From [Flexibacter] sp. ATCC 35208 (lineage in GTDB: Bacteria > Bacteroidota > Bacteroidia > Chitinophagales > Chitinophagaceae): DNA of 64,000 nucleotides. How positions within the stretch are numbered: the first letter of the stretch is position 1; each line of letters begins with the position of its first letter. Shown piece by piece: positions 17,835 through 27,251 of the stretch. The stretch spans positions 31,032 to 95,031 of the forward strand of contig NZ_MTKN01000030.1 of assembly GCF_001975825.1 (NCBI RefSeq). The letters run 5' to 3'. Both the position numbers and the translations under genes were made by a program. Below the pieces are notes generated by a model. The model saw only the letters and a program-made list of their open reading frames with translations. It had not been told where the DNA came from and ran no database searches.

Positions 17835-17866
17835 CAAATATATGTGTAGTCATTTAACTACACAAA
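17835..17866 (-). promoter_or_regulatory. ArsR promoter with palindromic operator in the spacer
   Basis: Read on the minus strand: TTTG (17863-17866), a 20-base spacer, then TATATTTG (17835-17842), an exact Bacteroidota promoter. The spacer holds the perfect inverted repeat TGTAGT-N6-ACTACA (17845-17862), which extends two more bases on each side. A dimeric repressor bound there would block RNA polymerase. The ATG is 20 bases after the -7 box. Confidence 0.82.
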
Positions 17867-17991
17867 TATATTTTTAATGAAAACAAATGACCCAGACCGC
17901 ATCAAATACCTCTACAATAGAAGGTCTGAAAATCCCGGATTATACTCAGCCAATTCAATTGTGGTCTGATGTTTGTCGTTAAAATAGCATT

Positions 17992-18945
17992 ATGAGAAAA
18001 CCTAACTTAACCATTTCTTTTTGGGCCCTATACACGTTAGCCTTTACTGTTGTCCTACCGATGATCATTTATTATTCTTCAGTTGATGGTTCTGAAGTGC
18101 CCGAAGATCCTACCAACTTCACTTACATCTCCATTGGTATTGCAATTGTAGGATGGATATTACTGCTTGCTTTTTACGGGCGATTTTACGTGAAGACTGT
18201 CTTCGCCAACAAGTCAGAAATCTTAAAGAATGCTAAAGAAGGTACTACCATCATCGCCACTGTGAAAAATAAAGTGCAGGAAGGCGTGATCAAACAAACA
18301 GCTGTGCTACAACTCCGGCTCGCATTTACAAACCTCGCTGGCACCCCTGTAGAAGCAGGTTATCAGCTGATGGACAGTAAGCCTGCTGAAAGAAGATATG
18401 AAAAAGGTAGTCAGATTGAATTGAGCGTGAATATGAAAAAAAAAGCAGGACTGGTCGTACCCAAAGGTATACAGGTAATCCGCAATGTACCGATGGTATA
18501 CCTCTATACATTTATATTCCTGGTGTTGATTGGGGTAGCCGTGTATTATCCTGTGTCTGCGGACTGGCGCTATTTTGTGCTGCCACATCCATGGACGCTA
18601 ATCCCCCTGATTAACCTGGGTACAGCACTCTTTATTGGATTTCTGATTGGTATGATCGGTAAAGTGTCAGGCGCTTCCAAAAACGCTGTGCGAATGGTCA
18701 TGTACGGCGTGAAGGCACAGGGCGAGATCACAAGTTACAATCAAACAGGTTTGTATATTAATGAGCAACCCCAGGTTGCATTTAATATTGAGTTTACTGA
18801 TAAGCAGGGGATTCGGCATAGCATGGTGACAAAGAAAATAGTGTCACTACTGGAAACACATAAGCTGGGCACAGGCCCTGTGGAGATTATGTACCTGCCG
18901 GAGGCACCTGAGACGGTGGTGTTCTATGAAGACCTGAGTTTATAA
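17992..18945 (+). CDS. Membrane protein, possibly DUF3592-like
   Basis: This 317-residue protein has four membrane helices: about 8-28 (LYTLAFTVVLPMIIYY), 46-64, 166-184 (VYLYTFIFLVLIGVAVYY) and 200-222. They alternate with two soluble beta-rich stretches. The last soluble region (GVKAQGEITSYNQTGLYIN and FNIEFTDKQGIRHSM) resembles the repeated beta domain of DUF3592 proteins, whose role is unknown. It is divergent from the ArsR operon. The terminator at 18995 is shared with the converging peptidase gene. Confidence 0.72.
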   Translation: MRKPNLTISFWALYTLAFTVVLPMIIYYSSVDGSEVPEDPTNFTYISIGIAIVGWILLLAFYGRFYVKTVFANKSEILKNAKEGTTIIATVKNKVQEGVIKQTAVLQLRLAFTNLAGTPVEAGYQLMDSKPAERRYEKGSQIELSVNMKKKAGLVVPKGIQVIRNVPMVYLYTFIFLVLIGVAVYYPVSADWRYFVLPHPWTLIPLINLGTALFIGFLIGMIGKVSGASKNAVRMVMYGVKAQGEITSYNQTGLYINEQPQVAFNIEFTDKQGIRHSMVTKKIVSLLETHKLGTGPVEIMYLPEAPETVVFYEDLSL

Positions 18946-18994
18946 TCAATCTGGCACTCATTTAAGTGAGACAGAACAGGAAAAATTATTTAAA

Positions 18995-19024
18995 AATAAC
19001 CTTCGGCCCAAACCGAAGGTTATT
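18995..19024. terminator. Bidirectional terminator
   Basis: AATAACCTTCGG (18995-19006) and CCGAAGGTTATT (19013-19024) form a perfect 12-bp stem with a 6-base loop, between the ends of two convergent genes. Confidence 0.88.
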
Positions 19025-19026
19025 GA

Positions 19027-20439
19027 CTACGACCGGGTTTTCCTCCATTGTCGGAAAGCCCACACGCCTAATGGTATCAGGGAAAGCAGAACAGTTAATA
19101 ATTTCCAGTTTACGCTGTCATTGTTATCATTGGTGTTGGACATCATCCGATATTTCCCCTCCCAATTCACAAACTCTTTCAGCATTCTTTTATCCCCTTC
19201 CGTCAGGTTCTTTTTACTTTTCAGATAGCTGTAATTCTCCCGCAGCATCGAATCAATCCCTTTGATATTCTCATCTACAACACCACTATCAATCTTCATG
19301 TTCATATGAACCGGTCTTACCTTGTTATTCGTAAAATCAGAATAGATCGTCACCAGAGAATCCGATATATAAAACTGCTTCTGCTCGCCTTCCTGCAAAT
19401 ATCCCTTGTAGGGATGATTAGATGTAGAATCAAAAATACTGAATGAAACACTTGCATTCATCCTGTTCAGATTCATCGAGAAATTATCAAAAGCAATGAA
19501 TGAGTTATCCGGTAATTTTAAACTCATATGTTTACGGTGCTTAATAGTCGAATCCATGGCGAACGGTATAGCGGCGATGCCTCTATCAGGGACGAGCTTC
19601 TCTGCTGTATAAGCTTCCACCGTCCGGTCCAGTAGTTTCTTGTAGGGTATCCACACAAATCCTTTATTCCCCCAGTCTGCTCCCCATGAGTTCATTAGTT
19701 TGAAATACTGTTGATCGTACCCTACCACCAGCATGGCGTGGTACTCCCATTTATCCCGCTGTGCCGGGTTCCAGATAAACTTTCGGGTGGTATCCGCATT
19801 TTTCCCATCATCATACAAACTTTCCGAAGTATAGACCCCGATAATCACCGGGTACCCACTTTGCACCTGCACTTTAAAATCATATTCCGATTTTGTGATC
19901 CGCTGAAAGCGGTACCCTTTATGTTTGCTTGCACCATCAATGCTGGCCGTCGTTACACCGCCCTTGCACCCATCCTGCACCGAATGATAGGGAAAATCGG
20001 CCCATTGACAATTACCTTTGTTCATAATGATGTGAAACGCATCTTTGAACAAAATACCCCGCTGACAATCAGTGGGAATGACCTGCTGCTTCAGGTAATT
20101 GTAAATGAACGCAGGACTATACACTTTTCTTGGATCAGGGATACCCTGAGAGATGCCATAATCCTGCAACCCTGCATGCGCTCTTTCATAGTAGCTGAAC
20201 AGGTTATACCCCAATGCCCACGACACACAGGATCCCTGTTTTCCCTGATCACCAGCGGGAGGCAGCACTGGTTCCATATCCACTGCCAGCCGGAGTTCCA
20301 CCTTGCGTCCGGAAGAGGCAGCAAGCGGAAACTCTTTGAGTGAATCCGGTTCGGGTAGTAGTAGTCCTCCTGGTACATCAGGTGGCGTGCAGGCCGTCAT
20401 GCAAATTGACAGTATGAGTGCAATGATCAACTTTTTCAT
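19027..20439 (-). CDS. Papain-like (C1) cysteine peptidase lipoprotein with C-terminal membrane anchor
   Basis: This 470-residue protein has a lipoprotein signal (LSICMTAC). Its papain-fold domain carries the catalytic Cys71 in DQGKQGSCVSWA, His234 in EYHAMLVVGYD and Asn250 in LMNSWGADWGNKGF. A roughly 190-residue beta-rich region follows, and a single hydrophobic helix near the C-terminus (LLTVLLSLIPLGVWAF) ends in a basic tail. No long pro-domain is visible. The start codon overlaps the stop of the upstream barrel-like gene by four bases (ATGA), so the two are translationally coupled. Substrate unknown; it is probably a surface or periplasmic processing enzyme. Confidence 0.87.
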   Translation of the reverse strand: MKKLIIALILSICMTACTPPDVPGGLLLPEPDSLKEFPLAASSGRKVELRLAVDMEPVLPPAGDQGKQGSCVSWALGYNLFSYYERAHAGLQDYGISQGIPDPRKVYSPAFIYNYLKQQVIPTDCQRGILFKDAFHIIMNKGNCQWADFPYHSVQDGCKGGVTTASIDGASKHKGYRFQRITKSEYDFKVQVQSGYPVIIGVYTSESLYDDGKNADTTRKFIWNPAQRDKWEYHAMLVVGYDQQYFKLMNSWGADWGNKGFVWIPYKKLLDRTVEAYTAEKLVPDRGIAAIPFAMDSTIKHRKHMSLKLPDNSFIAFDNFSMNLNRMNASVSFSIFDSTSNHPYKGYLQEGEQKQFYISDSLVTIYSDFTNNKVRPVHMNMKIDSGVVDENIKGIDSMLRENYSYLKSKKNLTEGDKRMLKEFVNWEGKYRMMSNTNDNNDSVNWKLLTVLLSLIPLGVWAFRQWRKTRS

Positions 20440-21359
20440 CTTGCTGCGTTTCTGCTTCTTGCAGCTGCTCCTGGTGCGAGGCTGAGATTAGAAAGATTAA
20501 GTGTTTTCCTGAACCCAAGTGTGAGAATACGATCGTTAGGAAATCCCTTGAAATCATTTCTGTTTGTCAGGCATCTCCATTCCAGGAATAATACATTGCT
20601 TTTATCATTACCGTCCACATCTGTATTGGCTTCATGCGAAGTATTGAAATAGGTTTCGAATACCACCGTCACATAAGAAATCCGGCTCTTCTCTGTATTG
20701 AATACCTTTTTAAAACTCTCTTCTGATTCCGATGTCAGGTTATGCCATGCCCAGGTATGTTGTATCCCTATCTGAAAATGATCATCATACCGGAAGCCCA
20801 TACCACAGCGAACGTTATACTGTGCGATAATCCGGCCTGAGTCCTGGAAATTAGTGTTCAGTTTTAATGCGAAATTCACGGGATAGAGAATAAAATGCCC
20901 GTTACCATTTTCATTGAACGTAAAAAAGTTGTTGATGTTGATACCCGCAATGCCAGGCAGCATGAGGGCAGGGAGATAGTTGGCCGAATCCTTCACGTCT
21001 ATTTGTCCGGCTGAATAAGGATTAATGGCTAGTTCCCATTTAGCCCGGCCCCAGAATGCTTTTCCGATTGTCTTGATCCATCCGTAGTTGATAACGGGAG
21101 TAAGATTGGAGAGGTTGTTTTTTCCACTGGAAAAGTTGTAGCTCAGTAAAGGGGTGAGTACGCTTTTGGTATCGTCGTCATCGTCTGATACTTCTACAGC
21201 TGCTGGTGCAGAAGGGGTGTAAACCGCCGCTGGAACAGTATCGGTTGGGGTAGTGGGAAGAGTATCCCTTAAGGAATGAAAGGCCGGTATTGCCGAAATG
21301 CTGTTGCAAAGAGCGAAGGAGACCAGTGCTGTGAATAGAGATTTTACAAACATGATCAT
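20436..21359 (-). CDS. Putative outer-membrane beta-barrel protein
   Basis: I do not recognise a named family for this 307-residue exported protein. It has a signal peptide (LFTALVSFALCNSISA), a Pro/Thr/Asp-rich linker, and then alternating amphipathic beta-strands such as NLTPVINYGWIKTIG, HFILYPVNFALKLNTNF and FQIGIQHTWAWHNL. A small outer-membrane barrel is the likely fold. It is coupled to the peptidase gene downstream and lies 108 bases after the response regulator gene. An alternative ATG two codons in is possible. Confidence 0.68.
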   Translation of the reverse strand: MIMFVKSLFTALVSFALCNSISAIPAFHSLRDTLPTTPTDTVPAAVYTPSAPAAVEVSDDDDDTKSVLTPLLSYNFSSGKNNLSNLTPVINYGWIKTIGKAFWGRAKWELAINPYSAGQIDVKDSANYLPALMLPGIAGININNFFTFNENGNGHFILYPVNFALKLNTNFQDSGRIIAQYNVRCGMGFRYDDHFQIGIQHTWAWHNLTSESEESFKKVFNTEKSRISYVTVVFETYFNTSHEANTDVDGNDKSNVLFLEWRCLTNRNDFKGFPNDRILTLGFRKTLNLSNLSLAPGAAARSRNAAR

Positions 21360-21467
21360 AAGTTTAGTAAAGAATAAAACATTGCTTTACCAAAACTAAC
21401 CCGGACGCATGTCTGTAACAATGGGATTAAAGACGGAAATGAGGAGGGTGTTTTTCCCGTAATAGGG

Positions 21468-22118
21468 TTATAACTGCACGATATTATTTCTAATAGCAAA
21501 CATTACCAGACCCACCCGGGTATTCAGGTTGAGCTTTTTGCACAGGGCTTCCCGGTAACCGTCTACCGTACGCTCGCTCACGAACATTTCTGCCGCAATC
21601 TGTTGATAGGTTTTCTCACTACAAGCTAAACGGAGAAACTGCAGTTCACGATCTGTCAATTTCGCGAATGCCTTCAGGTCACTTTTATCATCTGCCAATG
21701 CATGGATGCTGTTCATCACTTTGCGTGTGATCAGTTCATTATAGAAATAACCCTGTCGTATTACTTCGTCAAATGCCAGTTTCAGTTCTGCAGGATCTGC
21801 ATCTTTCAGCACATAGCCTTTCGCGCCGTGCTTGATCATTTTTATGATGGCCGTGTCAGCGTCCATTGTACTTAGGGCCAGCACTTTGATGTCGGGGTAA
21901 TTATCCCGAAGCCATCCGGCTGTTTCATACCCATCCATATTGGGCATTACAATGTCAAGTAATACGATATGAGGTAGGTGCTCCTCCTGAAGCTGTCGCT
22001 GCAGGTCTTTCCCATCAGCTGCGTCCAGCATCACTTCGTAACCGGGAAACATATTTATCAATACGGACAATGCTTTTCGTATCATCACCTGGTCGTCTAC
22101 AATAGCGATCTTTTTCAT
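21468..22118 (-). CDS. LuxR/NarL-type response regulator
   Basis: This 216-residue protein has a receiver domain (1-120) with acidic pair Asp8-Asp9, phospho-acceptor Asp55 in VVLLDIVMP and a conserved Lys in YVLKDADP. A C-terminal LuxR-type helix-turn-helix follows (LTDRELQFLRLACSEKTYQQ then AAEMFVSERTVDGY). It is the partner of the histidine kinase encoded 30 bases upstream on the same strand, and its likely targets include the adjacent barrel and peptidase genes. Confidence 0.93.
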   Translation of the reverse strand: MKKIAIVDDQVMIRKALSVLINMFPGYEVMLDAADGKDLQRQLQEEHLPHIVLLDIVMPNMDGYETAGWLRDNYPDIKVLALSTMDADTAIIKMIKHGAKGYVLKDADPAELKLAFDEVIRQGYFYNELITRKVMNSIHALADDKSDLKAFAKLTDRELQFLRLACSEKTYQQIAAEMFVSERTVDGYREALCKKLNLNTRVGLVMFAIRNNIVQL

Positions 22119-22148
22119 TTATTGATAGGGCGTTTTAATCTTCATGAG

Positions 22149-23978
22149 TTATTGAAATGGTGTTTTGATCTGAATAATGGTACCTTTCCCTGGATGACTC
22201 ACAATGTATGCTTCACCTCCAATCAGTGTCGCGCGACTAAACATGTTATGCAATCCTAGTCCCTGGTTTTGCTGTAATGTCGCTTCTTTATCGAACCCTT
22301 CGCCATTATCTTCAATCTCTACCAAAAATAAAGTACCCGTATAATCCAACCGGATATGGACGGTTGAAGCCTTCGCATGTTTAATAGCATTCTGGATACC
22401 TTCCTGCACCATGCGATAAAGTACCAGTTTACGCTGATTATCAATTTCCCGTTCTGAGCCATTGATAGAAAGCTCAAGACGTGTAAATCCCGTACGATTG
22501 ATATGTTGCACCTGACTGGCGATCGTTTCACCAAGGCTGTTATTCTGTATATAATAACTATTAAGGCTTTTGGCAATATTTCGCAAATCAGTCATCGCTC
22601 TGCCAAGATTATCTCTCAGTTCAATGATCATAGGGCCATTCTTGGCTTCCTGCTGATCCATAATATTGACCTGTATCCGGGCAAGGCTCAGGAATTGCCC
22701 CACATTATCATGTATTTCCTGACTAATGGCAGTGAATGTTTCTTCCTGGATTTCCAGCCGTGTAGTCAGGATCTCCTGTCTGAAATTTTGTTCCATTTTC
22801 TCTATCTGGTTTTTCATCTCAAACTGCCGAAGGTTATCTTCCCGCTTTTCCCGCTGGAATCGTTTCGCAACAAGAATCGCCAGGAGAAAACCTTCCAGGA
22901 AAATGGCCGTAGAAACATAACTTACCGGGAATATATGTTGGGGCGCCCCGGTCTGTATATACACAGCTTCCACGAGAATGAGTATAAACCACAAGGCATA
23001 GAACCCTGAAAAGTAGTATCCCAGCGGGTTCCCGGATCGTCCCTCTTTCAACCCGACCACACTCGCGATCACAAATACATACAATGCAAAAACCTGATTC
23101 GCCAGTAAAACCGGCAGCAGAGGCAGGAAGGAGAGCACCACCAGATAAATCAGGAAGAATGCCGCACTGTACAATGCTACCCCATAAAGGTCCGGATGCC
23201 TGTTACGCAGCTCAAAGAAAGAGATGCAAAAGAGTAAAAGCGCGATCATGTCCAGTACCGGTACGATGCTGTACCAGAACATCATCGGGATCCGGGGAAA
23301 GAAGTAGATGGCGTAACCCTCCATGACCGTTGCAGAGGTCATCAGGTAAAAGAAGATGAGAATAGAATAATACAGGAAATAGTTTTTCTTCAGGGCGGCG
23401 AACAGGAAGAGGTTCACGATCACTGCTAATAGCAGGATGCCTGCATAGATCCCATAATCCATTTTTTGCCGTGCAGCTTGCAGCTCCCATTGTTTAAGGG
23501 TAATGAGTTGCACAGGTGTAGCATGGATCAATGGGCGCATGCGGATATATACCGGGCCATTCGAACGGGGAAAGGGAATGACCTGGTTATGGTCCAGTAC
23601 AGGCTTTGCCGTAAACGGAACTTCGTATCCACTCCTGATCGGCTGCCAATGCCCCTCTGCGTCGGTATAGTATAATGTAAGGTCGGATATGAACGCCTGT
23701 TCATAGGATAATAACAGACTATCAGCTGTATTGTTCCGTACAAACAGGCGAAGCCATATCACTTTATCCGTAAAACCGAAATGAAGCACTGGTTGTCCCG
23801 TAGGATGCCAAACTGAAGTAATCACATCTTCTATCCGCAACTTACCCGTGCTATCTTCCATAAATTGCATCGCCGGGGCAACGGACAATGTCTCGTCGCC
23901 CCGCGACCATTGCACGGTTTGTCCGCCAGCGGGTAAGCACCAATGGATGCAGCTTATCAGTATAAGCAGGTATTTCAT
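22149..23978 (-). CDS. Sensor histidine kinase with 7TMR-DISM sensor
   Basis: This 609-residue kinase has a signal peptide and an extracytoplasmic 7TMR-DISMED2 domain (about 22-165), with the signature VIWLRLFVRNN. Seven transmembrane helices (about 175-372), a coiled coil, and a HisKA_3 dimerisation domain with the phospho-acceptor His423 in SQEIHDNVGQFL follow. The C-terminal ATPase domain has DNGEGFD and GLGLHNM. The DISMED2 fold resembles carbohydrate-binding domains, so a glycan-like signal is possible. Its start overlaps the stop of the membrane protein gene upstream by four bases. Confidence 0.92.
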   Translation of the reverse strand: MKYLLILISCIHWCLPAGGQTVQWSRGDETLSVAPAMQFMEDSTGKLRIEDVITSVWHPTGQPVLHFGFTDKVIWLRLFVRNNTADSLLLSYEQAFISDLTLYYTDAEGHWQPIRSGYEVPFTAKPVLDHNQVIPFPRSNGPVYIRMRPLIHATPVQLITLKQWELQAARQKMDYGIYAGILLLAVIVNLFLFAALKKNYFLYYSILIFFYLMTSATVMEGYAIYFFPRIPMMFWYSIVPVLDMIALLLFCISFFELRNRHPDLYGVALYSAAFFLIYLVVLSFLPLLPVLLANQVFALYVFVIASVVGLKEGRSGNPLGYYFSGFYALWFILILVEAVYIQTGAPQHIFPVSYVSTAIFLEGFLLAILVAKRFQREKREDNLRQFEMKNQIEKMEQNFRQEILTTRLEIQEETFTAISQEIHDNVGQFLSLARIQVNIMDQQEAKNGPMIIELRDNLGRAMTDLRNIAKSLNSYYIQNNSLGETIASQVQHINRTGFTRLELSINGSEREIDNQRKLVLYRMVQEGIQNAIKHAKASTVHIRLDYTGTLFLVEIEDNGEGFDKEATLQQNQGLGLHNMFSRATLIGGEAYIVSHPGKGTIIQIKTPFQ

Positions 23979-25153
23979 TCGTTATCCCCCATTGTGAACG
24001 GCAATTTTATATTCATTACAAAAGACATCGTAATCACCCATATAAAGCAGTAAATACCGAACGGCACATACCCCAGGTAGCCTAACAAAGGCATATTGAA
24101 AATATGGAAGAAATTCACAAAAGGAATACAGTAATCCCAGTAACCCGGGTTAAAAGAACCGCCATGGAACCGTACGGCTATGGCCTGGAAATAACTCAGT
24201 CTGTTCCAGCATTCCACACAAAGTCCCTGTATGACCCATACGGTAGAAAAAACAATCAGCGGATTCCTGTCACCCTGTTCCCTGATAGCACGGAAAGGCG
24301 TCCATTTTCCCAGCAAGCCCAGTACAATAATCAGGATGGTGAGTGGCCCCAGCCAGAAGGCGTAGAACAGACTATCCGGTGCGAATACCATACTGAAAAG
24401 CAACCCGGCTGCTACAATCAGAATAATGATACGCGCAGTCAGCGACCATTTCACCTTTCGGCCCTGCCGGTAACCGGCGTTGATGCGCGGGAAGGTCAGC
24501 AGCAGGTGGTACCACTCAAATGCCATGGGAATAAATGCTGAGGAACCTATAATGGCGTAGAGCAGGAATTCATCCCGTGTCACTATCTCCGCATGCGGAT
24601 AGAACCAGTTGATGTTGATGAAAAAATTGAAATACTCGAAGATGAGCCATCCTGAAATGGAGAGCATCCCCATGGCAAAAAGTTCTGCCATTCCATTTTT
24701 CATCAAGGATTTACCCCCATTGCGGGCGTAGACCATGCCATCCAGCATAAAGATGAAGCCCCACCATAGGGGCAATAATGCCCAGTTCAACAGCCATTTA
24801 GGTCCGCTGAGTTTTGCGGCGAATATGACTATGATCGCACCCCACAAAATCAGTCCCAGCCAGAACCACCATGGTAAGCGTGTTTTTGGGGGGCGTGGCG
24901 GTGGTGTGGTAGCAGGTCGTATCCCATAAATACGTGGGAAGAAGACGAGTAACAGGTAAGCGATGAACAATAAGGAGGTAATGACAATCACCAGGTAATT
25001 CTTATCTGGTTTTACCGTGGCTACCTTTGCAGGAAAATAAAAGAAATCCGGTGGGAGTTCTCCTCCTTCGCGGAGTAGCAGGGCTACATAAGGGGTGTAG
25101 AAAATGATGACCAGGGTCAATAATAGGTACCCGACTTTGCGACTATGACTCAT
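23975..25153 (-). CDS. Polytopic membrane protein of unknown function
   Basis: This 392-residue protein has about ten to eleven hydrophobic helices (for example YLLLTLVIIFYTPYVALLL and GFIFMLDGMVYARNGG) and few charged loops. I do not recognise the family. Conserved-looking polar positions within helices (FEYFNFFIN, FEWYHLLLTF, CVECWNRLSYF) suggest a membrane-embedded enzyme or transporter. It is the first gene of the kinase operon, coupled to the kinase by a four-base overlap, so it may act as a co-sensor or target. Confidence 0.72.
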   Translation of the reverse strand: MSHSRKVGYLLLTLVIIFYTPYVALLLREGGELPPDFFYFPAKVATVKPDKNYLVIVITSLLFIAYLLLVFFPRIYGIRPATTPPPRPPKTRLPWWFWLGLILWGAIIVIFAAKLSGPKWLLNWALLPLWWGFIFMLDGMVYARNGGKSLMKNGMAELFAMGMLSISGWLIFEYFNFFININWFYPHAEIVTRDEFLLYAIIGSSAFIPMAFEWYHLLLTFPRINAGYRQGRKVKWSLTARIIILIVAAGLLFSMVFAPDSLFYAFWLGPLTILIIVLGLLGKWTPFRAIREQGDRNPLIVFSTVWVIQGLCVECWNRLSYFQAIAVRFHGGSFNPGYWDYCIPFVNFFHIFNMPLLGYLGYVPFGIYCFIWVITMSFVMNIKLPFTMGDNE

Positions 25154-25317
25154 AGATTCAGTAGTTATTGAGGTTATGCTTGCAAGCTACACATTACACT
25201 GTTGCGCGAAAAGGTGAAAAAAAACATGGGGGAGGGGTATTTTCCCCGGGTTGAATTTTGTGTTCGAAATGCTACAGGTTGATCGTCCCGGGACTAAGCA
25301 TTTATTTACAGTGCGCT

Positions 25318-26154
25318 TTATATCAAACCTGAAGAGTTGGGAGATTTTTCATGCTGGGGCGTCTCATATCCATATCCTTTTTCATTATCGACCCATACTC
25401 TCTCCTGGGTCGGATAAGGAATTCCTTTGACTTCCTCAGCTATCTGTAGTTTAAATTGTTCATCAGTGCCCCGGTAGCCGTCTTGGATTAGCTTTGTCCA
25501 GCTATACACGTCCAGCTTCTCTTTTTCATGCCATTCAGGAAAGCGCCTGACAGAATCTTTATAGAGCTCCCACAGGTTTTGCTGGAATTGCTCTTCTGCT
25601 TTCTTTTTTTTTGCTTCTTCCTGTTCAGCCTTGGGACGTTCTTGTACATATTGCTGTAACGCGTTATAGTTTACATTGAAATACTGATGACAAATCCAGT
25701 TAGCCCAGGTCCATTTATCCTGTAGCTCCCATGCAGGGCTTTTGCCTCTTGATTCCATGCTGCTTTTCAGGGGGACACAATCATCAGTGTAGAAGAAGTG
25801 GTCGCCTTCGCGATTGGTAAAGTGAAATTCGTTGTATAGCATCCATTTTTGTACGGGAGGGTTACCATTGGCAGGCAATTGAAAGCTATGGCTCCATTTT
25901 TCCTGGTTAATAGGGAAGATGGTGAGGTGCCAATCAGGATAGCCCAGCTGTTGCAGGCCCTGTACCATCATCCACCTGGACTTAGCGGAGGCGCTCACCA
26001 CGGCTTCAGGGCTTACTGCATATGTAAGGCTTTTTGTGAGCTGTACTACAGGCTTATTTACCGTTGCAGCAGGCCGGGAAATACCTGCAGAAGAGGTATT
26101 ATTGGCCGAAGCTCTGTTAGCAGGCTGCGTTGTGCGAAGAGAGGTAACGTGCAT
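25318..26154 (-). CDS. Hypothetical protein with an N-terminus like contractile-injection cargo
   Basis: This 278-residue protein has no signal peptide. Residues 1-45 are disordered and Thr/Ala/Asn-rich, leading to PVVQLTKS, a style I associate with proteins encoded near extracellular contractile injection systems in Bacteroidota. The middle (55-160) is Trp/Tyr-rich and globular (WHLTIFPINQEKWSHSFQL, WTWANWICHQYF). A charged helix with a KKKK run follows (about 173-195). No catalytic motif is recognisable. It is separated from the kinase operon by 164 bases with no evident structure. Confidence 0.62.
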   Translation of the reverse strand: MHVTSLRTTQPANRASANNTSSAGISRPAATVNKPVVQLTKSLTYAVSPEAVVSASAKSRWMMVQGLQQLGYPDWHLTIFPINQEKWSHSFQLPANGNPPVQKWMLYNEFHFTNREGDHFFYTDDCVPLKSSMESRGKSPAWELQDKWTWANWICHQYFNVNYNALQQYVQERPKAEQEEAKKKKAEEQFQQNLWELYKDSVRRFPEWHEKEKLDVYSWTKLIQDGYRGTDEQFKLQIAEEVKGIPYPTQERVWVDNEKGYGYETPQHEKSPNSSGLI

Positions 26155-26319
26155 GGCATTTTAAGAGTTGTTAGATTGAATATACGGTAAATATCTTAGT
26201 GTTTTTTGTACTGGGTGTATACTTCTAATGTTTTCTATTAATCGACCTGAAGACTTATAAGCTGACCCATCAGGATATCGGTTAGATGGATATTATGTAT
26301 GTATTTATGAAGTGTAGAT

Positions 26320-26802
26320 TTGAAGAAAGGATTTGCCCTTACCTCGGGCACGGCAGAAGAATTCGCCAGGCAGCCTACTTATTATGTGCTGGATCTGGAT
26401 AAAACAATGCCGGAGTCAGTTGCTCCCTACATGCCGTCACAGAATGAAATAGACGCTTGTAAATGGCTTCCGGATAATGAAATAGATTTCTATACCCAGG
26501 AGTTTAAACGTACCGGTTTCCAGGGCGGATTAAACTGGTACCGTTGTACCACGAGCGGATTAAATAGGTCTGACCTCGAACTTTTTTCGGGTCACACCAT
26601 AGATGTACCCTCCTGCTTTATTTCAGGGGTCGCTGACTGGGCAACATTTCGTCCGCCAGGCGCATTAGAACAGATGCAGCGCAAGGCCTGTACAAAAATG
26701 CAAAGCTTTCACATCATTGAAGGTGCGGGTCACTGGTTGCAACAGGAACAACCTGAACAACTCACCGAATTGATTGTCGATTTTTTGCAGCACGCAAAAT
26801 AG
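26320..26802 (+). pseudogene. C-terminal half of an alpha/beta hydrolase
   Basis: About 160 codons read as the lid and C-terminal part of an epoxide-hydrolase-type alpha/beta hydrolase: EIDFYTQEFKRTGFQGGLNW, VPSCFISGVADW, and the catalytic histidine in GAGHWLQQEQPEQL. The N-terminal half with the oxyanion loop and nucleophile is missing, and no ATG fits (the reading begins near a TTG). It is the first gene fragment of the decayed region. Confidence 0.78.
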
Positions 26803-26844
26803 ACGACATCTGATAATAGTATAAATAAGTGGTGCTTACCCAAA

Positions 26845-27097
26845 CGCCTTCAACTCATTCAAAATAAAGAATGGAACCATGTTCAGCTGGTAGTTTCCGG
26901 TTGGCAAATGAGTGTATGTAAATGATATGACTGAACCGGTTTTGGAAATACCAGGATTGGAAAGTAATACTGTAAACCTGATGGCATCAATGAATACAGC
27001 GGCAAAGATAAAGTCTATAAATATCTATTCCGGAATGCCGGGAAGTGTATACTTATTAGCTTATATGCCTCATTACAAAAATAACTGTTGCCAATGA
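26845..27097 (+). pseudogene. Fragment of a LamG/DUF1080-like domain, frameshifted
   Basis: One frame reads NKEWNHVQLVVSGWQMSV and stops near 26924. The next frame continues with VYVNDMTEPVLEIPGLESNT and IKSINIYSG. Together they look like the last strands of a concanavalin-like (3-keto-disaccharide hydrolase type) jelly roll. A small indel near 26915 separates them and nothing upstream is preserved. Confidence 0.5.
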
Positions 27098-27203
27098 TCA
27101 TGAAAAATATTGGAATATTGTTCTAATGTTATTCTCAGTTAACACTACAATGAGACTCGAACCTCGCTACAGGTTGATAATAAATAATGTGAATGAAAGC
27201 ACC

Positions 27204-27251
27204 AAAAATCAGAAAGCTCCAAGTTCTTGAACTTGAAGCTTTCTGATTTTT
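27204..27251 (-). terminator. Strong hairpin terminator next to a tRNA-like remnant
   Basis: AAAAATCAGAAAGCT (27204-27218) pairs with AGCTTTCTGATTTTT (27237-27251), and inside it CAAGTTC pairs with GAACTTG. It is placed like the terminator that follows the tRNA-Lys gene at 36352. Confidence 0.75.

Noticed and set aside
17877..17969. Thirty-codon open frame between ArsR and the membrane protein (starts MKTNDPDRIKYLYNRRSE)
   Set aside because: Composition is plausible but it is very short and has no recognisable family, and its start overlaps the promoter region; I cannot support it.
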